DNA from: Membranipora membranacea
Taxonomy: Eukaryota; Bryozoa; Gymnolaemata; Cheilostomatida; Membraniporidae
Reading direction: 5' to 3'
Length of the DNA: 64,000 bases
NCBI GenBank assembly: GCA_914767715.1
Contig: OU612069.1
Span: 15,869,387-15,933,386 of the forward strand
A model generated the notes under the pieces. It was not told the origin of the DNA, did not search any database, and saw only the letters and a list, made by a program, of their open reading frames with translations. Shown here in pieces: positions 27,243-37,572 of this stretch. Position numbers and translations under genes: made by a program. Each line of letters starts with the position of its first letter. The first letter of the stretch is position 1.

Positions 27243-30200
27243 TGAGTAAGGAATTCTGCCCAATTATTGGCCAATTTCCCCAGGACCGTTCCTATCGTTA
27301 TTTGTCAATTTCTTGCAAAACACCTCGATAGAATACGCATCGTCACAGGGAGCTAATATTTTATATGAGATATAGGGACGTCATTGCGAACGTCAAAACA
27401 GAGTTTCAAGCGTGTCTAAGTGAGTAAGGAAATCTGCCCAATTATTGGCCAATTTCCCCAGGACCGTACCTATCAATTTTCGTCAATTTCTGGCAAAACA
27501 CCTCGATAGAATACGCATCGTCACAGGGAGCTAATATTTTATATGAGATATAGGGACGTCATCGCGAACGTCAAAACAGAGTTTCATGCGTTTCTAAGCG
27601 AGCAAGGAATTCTGCCCAATTATTGGCCAATTTCCCCAGGACCGTACCTATCGATTTTTGTCATTTTTTGAAAAACACCATGATAGAATACTCATCGTCA
27701 ACAGGAGCTAATATTTTATATGAGATATAGGGACGTCATCGCGAACGTCAAAACAGAGTTTCATGCGTTTCTAAGCGAGTAAGGAAAACTGGCCAATTAT
27801 TGGCCAATTTCCCCAGGACCGTACTTATCGATTTTTGTCAATTTCTTGCAAAACACCTCGATAGAATACGCATCGTCACAGTGAGCTAATATTTTATATG
27901 AGATATAGGGACGTCATCGCGAACGTCAAAACAGAGTTTCATGCGTTTCTAAGCGAGCAAGCAATTCATCCCAATTATTGGCCAATCTCCCCAGGACCGT
28001 ACCTATCAATTTTCGTCAATTTCTGGCAAAACACCTCGATAGAATACGCATCGTCACAGGGAGCTAATATTTTATATGAGATATAGGGACGTCATCGCGA
28101 ACGTCAAAACAGAGTTTCATGCGTTTCTAAGCGAGTAAGGAATTCTGCCCAATTATTGGCCAATTTCCCCAGGACCGTACTTATCGATTTTTGTCAATTT
28201 CTTGCAAAACACCTCGATAGAATACGCATCGTCACAGGGAGCTAATATTTTATATGAGATATAGGGACGTCATCGCGAGCGTCAAAACAGAGTTTCATGC
28301 GTTTCTAAGCGAGCAAGCAATTCATCCCAATTATTGGCCAATCTCCCCAGGACCGTACCTATCGATTTTCGTCAATTTCTGGCAAAACACCTCGATAGAA
28401 TGCGCATAGTCACAGGGAGCTAATATTTTATATGATATATAGGGACGTCATTGCGAACGTCAAAACAGGGTTTAAAGCGTTTCTAAGCGAGTAAGGAATT
28501 CTGCCCAATTATTGGCCAATTTCCCCAGGACCGTACCTATCGATTTTTGTCAATTTCTTGCAAAACACCTCGATAGAATACGCATCGTCACAGGGAGCTA
28601 ATACTTTATATGAGATATAGGGACGTCATTGCGAACGTCAAAACAGAGTTTAAAGCGTTTCTAAGCGAGTAAGGAATTCTGCCCAATTATTGGCCAATTT
28701 CCCCAGGACCGTACCTATCGATTTTTGTCAATTCCTTGCAAAACACCTCGATAGAATACGCATCGTCACAGGGAGCTAATCTTGTATATGAGATATAGGG
28801 ACGTCATCGCGAACGTCAAAACAGAGTTTCATGCGTTTCTAAGCGAGTAAGGAATTCTGCCCAATTATTGGCCAATTTCCCCAGGACCGTACCTATCGAT
28901 TTTTGTCAATTTCTTGCAAAACGCCTCGATAGAATACGCATCGTCACAGGGAACTAATATTTTATATGAGATATAGGGACGTCATCGCGAATGTCAAAAC
29001 AGAGTTTCAAGTGTTTCTAAGTGAGTAAGGAATTCTGCCCAATTATTGGCCAATTTCCCCAGGACCGTACTTATCGTTATTTGTCAATTTCTGGCAAAAC
29101 ACCTCGATAGAATACGCATCATCACAGGGAGCTAATATTTTATATGAGATATAGGGACGTCATTGCGAACGTCAAAACAGAGTTTCAATATTTTTAAGCG
29201 AGTAAGGAATTCTGCCCAATTATTGGCCAATTTCGCCAGGACCGTACTTATCCATTTTCGTCAATTCCTTGCAAAAACCTTGATAGACTACGCATCGTCA
29301 CAGGGAGCTAATATTTTATATGAGATATAGGGACGTCATTGCGAACTTCGAAACAGAGTTTCAAGCGTTTCTAAGCGAGTAAGGAATTCTGCCCAATTAT
29401 TGGCCAATCTCCCCAGGACCATACCTATCGATTTTTGTCAATTTCTGGCAAAACACCTCGATAGAATACGCATCGTCACAGGGAGCTAATATTTTATATG
29501 AGATATATTGACGTTATCGCGAACGTCAAAACAGAGTTTCATGCGTTTCTAAGCGAGTAAGGAATTCTGCCCAATTATTGGCCAATTTCCCCAGGACCGT
29601 ACTTATCGATTTTTGTCAATTTCTTGCAAAACACCTCGTTAGAATACGCATCGTCACAGGGAGCTAATATTTTATATGAGTTATATTGACGTTATCGCGA
29701 TCGTCAAAACAGAGTTTCATGCGTTTCTATGCGAGCAAGCAATTCATCCCAATTATTGGCCAATCTCCCCAGGACCGTACCTATCGATTTTCGTCAATTT
29801 CTGGCAAAACACCTCGATAGAATGCGCATAGTCACAGGGGGCTAATATTTTATATGAGATATAGGGACGTCATTGCGAACGTCAAAACAGAGTTTCATGC
29901 GTTTCTAAGCGAGTAAGGAATTCTGCCCAATTATTGGCAAATTTCCCCAGGACCGTACCTATCGATATTTGTCAATTTCTGGCAAAACACATCGATAGGA
30001 TACCCATCGTCACAGGGAGTTAATATTTTATATGAGATATAGGGACGTCATCGCGAACGTCAAAACAGAGTTTCATGCGTTTCTAAGCAAGCAAGCAATT
30101 CATCCCAATTATTGGCCAATCTCCCCTATCGATTTTCGTCAATTTCTTGCAAAACACCTCGATAGAATCCGCATCGTCACAGGGAGCTAATATTTTATAT

Positions 30201-30720
30201 GAGATATAGGGACGTCATTGCGAACGTCAAAACAGAGTTTCATGCGTTTCTAAGCGAGTAAGGAATTCTGCCCAATTATTGGCCAATTTCCCCAGGACCG
30301 TACCGATCGATTTTTGTCATTTTTTGCAAAACACCATGATAGAATACTCATCGTCAACAGGAGCTAATATTTTATATGAGATATAGGGACGTCATCGCGA
30401 ACGTCAAAACAGAGTTTCATGCGTTTCTAAGCGAGTAAGGAATTCTGCCCAATTATTGGCCAATTTCCCCAGGACCGTACTTATCGATTTTTGTCAATTT
30501 CTTGCAAAACTCCTCGATAGAATACGCATCGTCACAGGGAGCTAATATTTTATATAAGATATGGGGAAGTCATCGCGAATGCCAAAACAGAGTTTCATGC
30601 GTTTCTAAGCGAGCAAGCAATTCATCCCAATTATTGGCCAATCTCCCCAGGACCGTACCTATCGATTTTCGTCAATTTCTGGCAAAACACCTCGATAGAA
30701 TGCGCATAGTCACAGGGAAC
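26350..30720 (+). repeat. Recurrent block D (partner of block C)
   Basis: This is the second copy of the series at 17300-22025. It is shorter by about two units: the gcgagcaagc unit that starts at 27898 joins directly to cctatcaattttcg, whereas block C has the gtgtac unit and one more between these points. It keeps the agggtttaaagcg unit (28434), the caatatttttaag unit (29188) and the two ttgacgttatcgcg units. The right edge is about 30720. Confidence 0.8.
30121..30131 (+). other. 11-bp deletion, same CC|TATCG breakpoint
   Basis: The unit reads ccaatctcccctatcg, lacking aggaccgtacc. The right breakpoint is identical to that of the 20-bp deletion at 21427/21428. Going from this allele to the shorter one needs a further 9-bp loss (aatctcccc), again ending in CC. 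Confidence 0.9.
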
Positions 30721-31850
30721 TAATATTTTATATGAGATATAGGGACGTCATTGCGAACGTCAAAACAGAGTTTCAAGCGTTTCTAAGCGAGTAAGGAATT
30801 CTGCCCAATTATTGGCCAATTTCCCCAGGACCGTACCTATCGATTTTTGTCAATTTTTGCAAAACACCATGATCGAATACTCATCGTCAACGGGAGCTAA
30901 TATTTTATATGAGATATAGGGACGTCATCGCGAACGTCAAAACAGAGTTTCATGCGTTTCTAAGCGAGTAAGGAATTCTGCCCAATTATTGGCCAATTTC
31001 CCCAGGACCGTACCTATCGATTTTTGTCAATTTCTTGCAAAACACCTCGATAGAATACGCATCGTCACAGTGAACTAATATTTTATATGAGATATAGGGA
31101 CGTCATCGCGAATGTCAAAACAGAGTTTCAAGTGTTTCTAAGTGAGTAAGGAATTCTGCCCAATTATTGGCCAATTTCCCCAGGACCGTACCTATCGTTA
31201 TTTGTCAATTTCTGGCAAAACACCTCGATAGAATACGCATCGTCACAGGGAGCTAATATTTTATATGAGATATAGGGACGTCATTGCGAACGTCAAAACA
31301 GAGTTTCAAGCGTGTCTAAGTGAGTAAGGAATTCTGCCCAATTATTGGCCAATTTCCCCAGGACCGTACCTATCAATTTTCGTCAATTTCTGGCAAAACA
31401 CCTCGATAGAATACGCATCGTCACAGGGAGCTAATATTTTATATGAGATATAGGGACGTCATCGCGAACGTCAAAACAGAGTTTCATGCGTTTCTAAGCG
31501 AGTAAGGAATTCTGCCCAATTATTGGCCAATTTCCCCAGGACCGTACCTATCGATTTTTGTCATTTTTTGAAAAACACCATGATAGAATACTCATCGTCA
31601 ACAGGAGCTAATATTTTATATGAGATATAGGGACGTCATCGCGAACGTCAAAACAGAGTTTCATGCGTTTCTAAGCGAGTAAGGAAAACTGGCCAATTAT
31701 TGGCCAATTTCCCCAGGACCGTACTTATCGATTTTTGTCAATTTCTTGCAAAACACCTCGATAGAATACGCATCGTCACAGTGAGCTAATATTTTATATG
31801 AGATATAGGGACGTCATCGCGAACGTCAAAACAGAGTTTCATGCGTTTCT
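30720..31850 (+). repeat. Last copy of the caacgggag unit series
   Basis: The order from about 6060 is repeated again: accatgatcg with caacgggag (about 30880), cagtgaactaat, cctatcgttatttg, caagcgtgtctaagtgag, cctatcaattttcg, gaaaaacaccatgat, gaaaactggcc and cagtgagctaat. The series breaks at about 31850: the unit that elsewhere reads gcgagcaagcaattcatccc here has the plain gcgagtaaggaattctgccc. This marks the right edge of the left-domain HOR material. Confidence 0.72.
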
Positions 31851-32700
31851 AAGCGAGTAAGGAATTCTGCCCAATTATTGGCCAATCTCCCCAGGACCGT
31901 ACCTATCGATTTTTGTCAATTTCTGGCAAAACACCATGATAGAATACGCATCGTCACAGGGAGCTAATATTTTATATGAGATATAGGGACGTCATTGCGA
32001 ACGTCAAAACAGAGTTTTAAGCGTTTCTAAGCGAGTAAGGTATTCTGCCCAATTATTGGCCAATTTCCCCAGGACCGTACCTATCGATTTTTGTCAATTT
32101 CTTGCAAAACACCTCGATTGAATACGCATCGTCACAGGGACCTAATATTTTATATGAGATATAGGGACGTCATTGCGAACGTCAAAACAGAGTTTCAAGC
32201 GTTTCTAAGCGAGTAAGGAATTCTGCCCAATTATTGGCCAATTTCCCCAGGACCGTACCTATCGATTTTTGTCAATTTCTGGCAAAACACCATGATAGAA
32301 TACGCATCGTCACAGGGAGCTAATATTTTATATGAGATATAGGGACGTCATTGCGAACGTCAAAACAGAGTTTTAAGCGTTTCTAAGCGAGTAAGGAATT
32401 CTGCCCAATTATTGGCCAATTTCCCCAGGACCGTACCTATCGATTTTTGTCAATTTCTTGCAAAACACCTCGATAGAATACGCATCGTCACAGGGAGCTA
32501 ATATTTTATATGAGATATAGGGACGTCATTGCGAACGCCAAAACAGAGTCTCAAGCGTTTCTAAGCGAGTAAGGAATTCTGCCCAATTATTGGCCAATTT
32601 CCCCAGGACCGTACCTATCAATTTTTGTCAATTTTTGCAAAACACCATGATAGAATACTCATCGTCAACAGGAGCTAATATTTTATATGAGATATAGGGA

Positions 32701-32717
32701 CGTCATCGCGAACGTCA
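32701..32717 (-). promoter_or_regulatory. Tandem TGACG motifs, as-1/ocs-like spacing
   Basis: Shown on the reference unit, present in most units. On the minus strand the sequence is TGACGTTCGCGATGACG, that is TGACG-N7-TGACG with starts 12 bp apart. Paired TGACG motifs at this spacing are the hallmark of plant as-1/ocs elements bound by TGA-type bZIP factors. Here the match is to motif and spacing only. The common cattgcg variant keeps both TGACG cores; the gaatgtc variant breaks one. Whether anything binds is unknown, and in a non-plant host the resemblance would have no special meaning. Confidence 0.35.
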
Positions 32718-32760
32718 AAACAGAGTTTCATGCGTTTCTAAGCGAGTAAGGAATTCTGCC

Positions 32761-32776
32761 CAATTATTGGCCAATT
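32761..32776. other. CCAAT-motif cluster with 10-bp palindrome
   Basis: Each typical unit reads CCAATTATTGGCCAAT here (72-87 in unit coordinates; the preceding c is at 32760). It holds CCAAT on the + strand, ATTGG (CCAAT on the other strand), and CCAAT again. The last two form the perfect 10-bp palindrome ATTGGCCAAT at 32766-32775. CCAAT is the core site of NF-Y. The direct repeat CCAATT...CCAATT, 11 bp apart, also explains one deletion (37563). A binding role is inference. Confidence 0.4.
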
Positions 32777-32791
32777 TCCCCAGGACCGTAC

Positions 32792-32831
32792 CTATCGATT
32801 TTTGTCAATTTCTTGCAAAACACCTCGATAG
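32792..32831. other. Dyad symmetry CTATCGA / TCGATAG, 26-nt loop
   Basis: In the reference unit CTATCGA at 32792-32798 is the exact reverse complement of TCGATAG at 32825-32831. This gives 7-bp arms around a 26-nt, T-rich loop. The pair is present in every consensus-like unit. Subfamilies with cctatcaatttt, cctattgaatttt, cctcaatag or caccatgatag break one arm, and I saw no compensating change in the other arm, so the hairpin is not demonstrably under selection. Confidence 0.45.
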
Positions 32832-33490
32832 AATACGCATCGTCACAGGGAGCTAATATTTTATATGAGATATAGGGACGTCATCGCGAATGTCAAAACA
32901 GAGTTTCAAGTGTTTCTAAGTGAGTAAGGAATTCTGCCCAATTATTGGCCACTTTCCCCAGGACCGTACCTATCGATTTTTGTCAATTTCTGGCAAAACA
33001 CCTCGATAGAATACGCATCGTCACAGGGAGCTAATACTTTATATGAGATATAGGGACGTCATTGCGAACTTCAAAACAGAGTTTCAAGCGTTTCTAAGTG
33101 AGTAAGGAATTCTGCCCAATTATTGGCCAATTTCCCCTGGACCGTACCTATCGATTTTTGTCAATTTCTTGCAAAACACCTCGACAGAATACGCATCGTC
33201 ACAGGGAGCTAATATTTTATATGAGATATAGGGACGTCATTGCGAACGTCAAAACAGAGTTTCAAGCGTTTCTAAGCGAGTAAGGAATTCTGCCCAATTA
33301 TTGGCCAATCTCCCCAGGACCGTACCTATCGATTTTTGTCAATTTCTTGCAAAACACCATGATAGAATACGCATCGTCACAGGGAGCTAATATTTTATAT
33401 GAGATATAGGGACGTCATTGCGAACGTCAAAACAGAGTTTTAAGCGTTTCTAAGCGAGTAAGGTATTCTGCCCAATTATTGGCCAATTTC

Positions 33491-33504
33491 CCCAGGACCT
33501 ATCG
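33491..33504 (+). other. 5-bp deletion, same CC|TATCG breakpoint
   Basis: The unit reads cccaggacctatcg where others have cccaggaccgtacctatcg. The 5 bp gtacc are missing between CC and tatcg. This is in a unit of the transition zone that belongs to neither block C nor block D. Confidence 0.9.
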
Positions 33505-36500
33505 ATATTTGTCAATTTCTGGCAAAACACCTCGATAGAATACGCATCGTCACAGGGAGCTAATATTTTATATGAGATACAGGGACGTCATTGCGAACGT
33601 CAAAACTGAGTTTCAAGCGTGTCTAAGTGAGTAAGGAATTCTGCCCAATTATTGGCCAATTTCCCCAGGACCGTACCTATCAATTTTCGTCAATTTCTGG
33701 CAAAACACCTCGATAGAATACGCATCGTCACAGGGAGCTAATATTTTATATGAGATATAGGGACGTCATCGCGAACGTCAAAACAGAGTTTCAAGCGTTT
33801 CTAAGCGAGTAAGGAATTCTGCCCAATTATTGGCCAATTTCCCCAGGACCGTACCTATCGATTTTTGTCATTTTTTGCAAAACACCATGATAGAATACTC
33901 ATCGTCAACAGGAGCTAATATTTTATATGAGATATAGGGACGTCATCGCGAACGTCAAAACAGAGTTTCATGCGTTTCTAAGCGAGTAAGGAATTCTGCC
34001 CAATTATTGGCCAATTTCCCCAGGACCGTACTTATCGATTTTTGTCAATTTCTTGCAAAACACCTCGATAGAATACGCATCGTCACAGGGAGCTAATATT
34101 TTATATGAGATATAGGGACGTCATCGCGAACGTCAAAACAGAGTTTCATGCGTTTCTAAGCGAGCAAGCAATTCATCCCAATTATTGGCCAATCTCCCCA
34201 GGACCGTACCTATCGATTTTCGTCAATTTCTGGCAAAACACCTCGATAGAATGCGCATAGTCACAAGGAGCTAATATTTTATATGAGATATAGGGACGTC
34301 ATCGCGAACGTCAAGACAGAGTTTCAAGCGTTTCTAAGCGAGTAAGGAATTCTGCCCAATTATTGGCCAATTTCCCCTGGACTGTACCTATCGATTTTTG
34401 TCAATTTCTTGCAAAGCACCTCGATAGAATACGCATCGTCACAGGGACCTAATATTTTATATGAGATATAGGGACGTCATTGCGAACGTCAAAACAGAGT
34501 TTCAAGCGTTTCTAAGCGAGTAAGGAATTCTGCCCAATTATTGGCCAATTTCCCCAGGACCGTACCTATGGATTTTTGTCAATTTCTGGCAAAACACCGC
34601 GATAGAATACGCATCGTCACAGGGAGCTAACATTTTATATGAGATATAGGGACGTCATTGCGAACGTCAAAACAGAGTTTTAAGCGTTTCTAAGCGAGTA
34701 AGGAATTCTGCCCAATTATTGGCCAATTTCCCCAGGACCGTACCTATCGATTTTTGTCAATTTCTTGCAAAACACCTCGATAGAATACTCCTCGTCACAG
34801 GGAGCTAATATTTTATATGAGATATAGGGACGTCAATGCGAACGTCAAAACAGAGGTTCAAGGGTTTCTAAGTGAGTAAGGAATTCTGCCCAATTATTGG
34901 CCAATTTCCCCAGGACCGTACCTATCGATTTTTGTCAATTTCTTGCAAAACACCTCGATAGAATACGCATCTTCACAGGGAGCTAATATTTTATATGAGA
35001 TATAGGGACGTCATCGCGAACGTCAAAACAGAGTTTCATGCGTTTCTAAGCGAGTAAGGAATTCTGCCCAATTATTGGCCAATTTCCCCAGGACCGTACC
35101 TATCGATATTTGTCAATTTCTGGCAAAACACCTCGATAGGATACCCATCGTCACAGGGAGCTAATATTTTATATGAGATATAGGGACGTCATCGCGAACG
35201 TCAAAACAGAGTTTCATGCGTTTCTAAGCGAGTAAGGAATTCTGCCCAATCATTGGCCAATTTCCCCAGGACGTACCTATCGATTTTTGTCAATTTCTTG
35301 CAAAACACCTCGATAGAATACGCATCGTCACAGGGAGCTAATATTTTATATGAGATATTGGGACGTCATTGCGAACGTCAAAACAGAGTTTTAAGCGTTT
35401 CTAAGCGAGTAAGGAATTCTACCCAATTATTGGCCAATTTCCCCTGGACCGTACCTATCGATTTTTGTCAATTTCTTGCAAAACACCTCGATAGACTACG
35501 CATCGTCACATGGAGCTAATATTTTATATGAGATATAGGGACGTCATCGCGAACGTCAAAACAGAGTTTCATGCCTTTCTAAGCGAGAAAGCAATTCGTC
35601 CCAATTATTGGCCAATTTTCCCAGGACCGTACCTATCGAATCTTGTCAATTTCTTGCAAAACACCTCGATAGAATACGCATCGTCACAGGGAGCTAATAT
35701 TTTATATGAGATATAGGGACGTCATCGCGAACGTCAAAACAGAGTTTCATGCGTTTCTAAGCGAGTAAGCAATTCATCCCAATTATTGGCCAATTTCCCC
35801 AGGACCGTACCTATTGAATTTTGTCAATTTCTTGCAAAACACCTCGATAGAATACGCATCGTCACAGGGAGCTAATATTTTATACGAGATATAGGGACGT
35901 CATCGCGAACGTCAAAACAGAGTTTCATGCGTTTCTAAGCGAGCAAGCAATTCTGCCCAATTATTGGCCAATTTCCCTAGGAAGGTACTTATCGATTTTT
36001 GTCAATTCCTTGCAAAACACCTCGATAGACTACGCATCGTCACAGGGAGCTAATATTGTATATGAGATATAGGGACGTCATCACGAACGTCAAAACAGAG
36101 TTTCATGCGTTTCTAAGCGAGAAAGGAATTCTGCCCAATTATTGGCCAATTTCCTCAGGACCGTACTTATCGATTTTTGTCAATTCCTTGCAAAACACCT
36201 CGATAGACTACGCATCGTCACAGGGAGCTAATATTTTATATGAGATATAGGGACGTCATCGCGAACGTCAAAACAGAGCTTCATGCGTTTCTAAGCGAGT
36301 AAGGAATTCTGCCCAATTATTAGCCAATTTCCCCAGGACCGTACTTATCGATTTTTGTCAATTTCTTGCAAAACACCTCGATAGAATACGCATCGTCACA
36401 GGGAGCTAATATTTTATATGAGATATAGGGACGTCATCGCGAACGTCAAAACAGAGTTTCATGCGTTTCTAAGCGAGTAAGCAATTCATCCCAATTATTG

Positions 36501-37206
36501 GCCAATTTCCCCAGGACCGTACCTATTGAATTTTGTCAATTTCTTGCAAAACACCTCGATAGAATACGCACCGTCACAGGGAGCTAATATTTTATATGAG
36601 ATATAGGGACGTCATCGCGAACGTCAAAACAGAGTTTCATGCGTTTCTAAGCGAGCAAGCAATTCTGCCCAATTATTGGCCAATCTCCCCAGGACTGTAC
36701 CTATCGATTTTCGTCAATTTCTGGCAAAACACCTCAATAGAATACGCATCGTCACAGGGAGCTAACATTTTATATGAGATATAGGGACGTCATTGCGAAC
36801 GTCAAAACAGAGATTCAAGCGTTTCTAAGCGAGTAAGGAATTCTGCCCAATTATTGGGCAATTTTCCCAGGACCGTACCTATCGACTTTTGTCAATTTCT
36901 TGCAAAACACCTCGATAGAATACACATCGTCACAGGGAGCTTATATTTTATATGAGATATAGGGACGTCATAGCGAACGTCAAAACAGAGTTTCAAGCAT
37001 TTCTAAGCGAGTAAGGAATTCTGCCCAATTATTGGCCAATTTCCCCAGGAAGGTACTTATCGATTTTTGTCAATTCCTTGCAAAACACCTCGATAGACTA
37101 CGCATCGTCACAGGGAGCTAATATTGTATATGAGATATAGGGACGTCATCACGAACGTCAAAACAGAGTTTCATGCGTTTCTAAGCGAGTAAGGAATTCT
37201 GCCCAA

Positions 37207-37217
37207 AGAGTTTCATG
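37207..37217 (+). other. Templated 11-bp replacement inside a monomer
   Basis: After gcccaa the unit reads agagtttcatg and then ccaatttcccc. The normal 7 bp ttattgg are replaced by 11 bp identical to unit positions 34-44 (within cagagtttcatgcg), found about 40 bp upstream in the same unit (37164-37174). This looks like a local template switch during repair or replication. Confidence 0.85.
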
Positions 37218-37560
37218 CCAATTTCCCCTGGACCGTACCTATCGATTTTTGTCAATTCCTTGCAAAACACCTCGATAGACTACGCATCGTCACAGGGAGC
37301 TAATATTTTATATGAGATATAGGGACGTCATCGCGAACGTCAAAACAGAGTTTCATGCCTTTCTAAGCGAGTAAGCAATTCATCCCAATTATTGGCCAAT
37401 TTCCCCAGGACCGTACCTATCGAATTTTGTCAATTTCTTGCAAAACACCTCGATAGAATACGCATCGTCACAGGGAGCTAATATTTTATATGAGATATAG
37501 GGACGTCATTGCGAACGTCAAAACAGAGTTTCAAGCGTTTCTAAGCGAGTAAGGAATTCT

Positions 37561-37572
37561 GCCCAATTTCCC
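37561..37572 (+). other. 11-bp deletion between CCAATT direct repeats
   Basis: The unit reads gcccaatttccc instead of gcccaattattggccaatttccc. One of the two CCAATT copies and the 5 bp between them are gone, as expected from slippage or annealing between short direct repeats. Confidence 0.9.

Larger units (their letters stand above)
32689..32866 (+). repeat. Representative consensus monomer (178 bp)
   Basis: This copy matches the consensus I derived by eye at every base, so it is the reference for unit coordinates (position 1 = the g of gagatatagg). It is 178 bp with 74 G+C. Landmarks: GACGTC at 11-16, TCGCGA at 18-23, GAATTC at 63-68, three CCAAT-type motifs between 72 and 88, ccaggaccgtacc at 92-104, ATCGAT at 106-111, T5 at 111-115, A4 at 129-132, and an A/T-rich end (aatattttatat) from 167 to 178. 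The 11 CpGs are at 13, 19, 21, 25, 45, 55, 99, 108, 138, 148 and 153. EcoRI (GAATTC) should cut most units once and give a 178-bp ladder. Confidence 0.95.
31850..35250 (+). repeat. Transition zone of consensus-like monomers
   Basis: About 19 units, most close to consensus, with fewer long-range partners than either side. Several carry gagttttaagcg. Units near 31934, 32290 and 33356 have aacaccatgatagaatac but keep acgcatcgtcacagg, so they hold only part of the accatgat subtype. Two left-type units persist (accatgat subtype near 33886 and gcgagcaagcaattcatccc near 34160). Right-domain marks begin here: cccctggacc near 33135 and 34375. A 5-bp deletion lies at 33499/33500. Confidence 0.7.

Noticed and set aside
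32849-32876. TATA-like A/T stretch (aatattttatatgagatata) as a promoter
   Set aside because: Low-complexity A/T sequence at the unit junction; with no downstream gene or transcript evidence it cannot be called a promoter.
31850-35250. Inverted segment between the two domains
   Set aside because: Units on both sides and in between keep the same orientation (GACGTC, GAATTC and A/T-rich end in the same order).
35253-35519. Longest open frame in the array (88 codons), with a near copy at 38093-38359
   Set aside because: It stays open because a 1-bp deletion (ccccaggacgtacc) changes the frame within a unit. Both copies lie in a duplicated block, so conservation reflects duplication, not coding selection.
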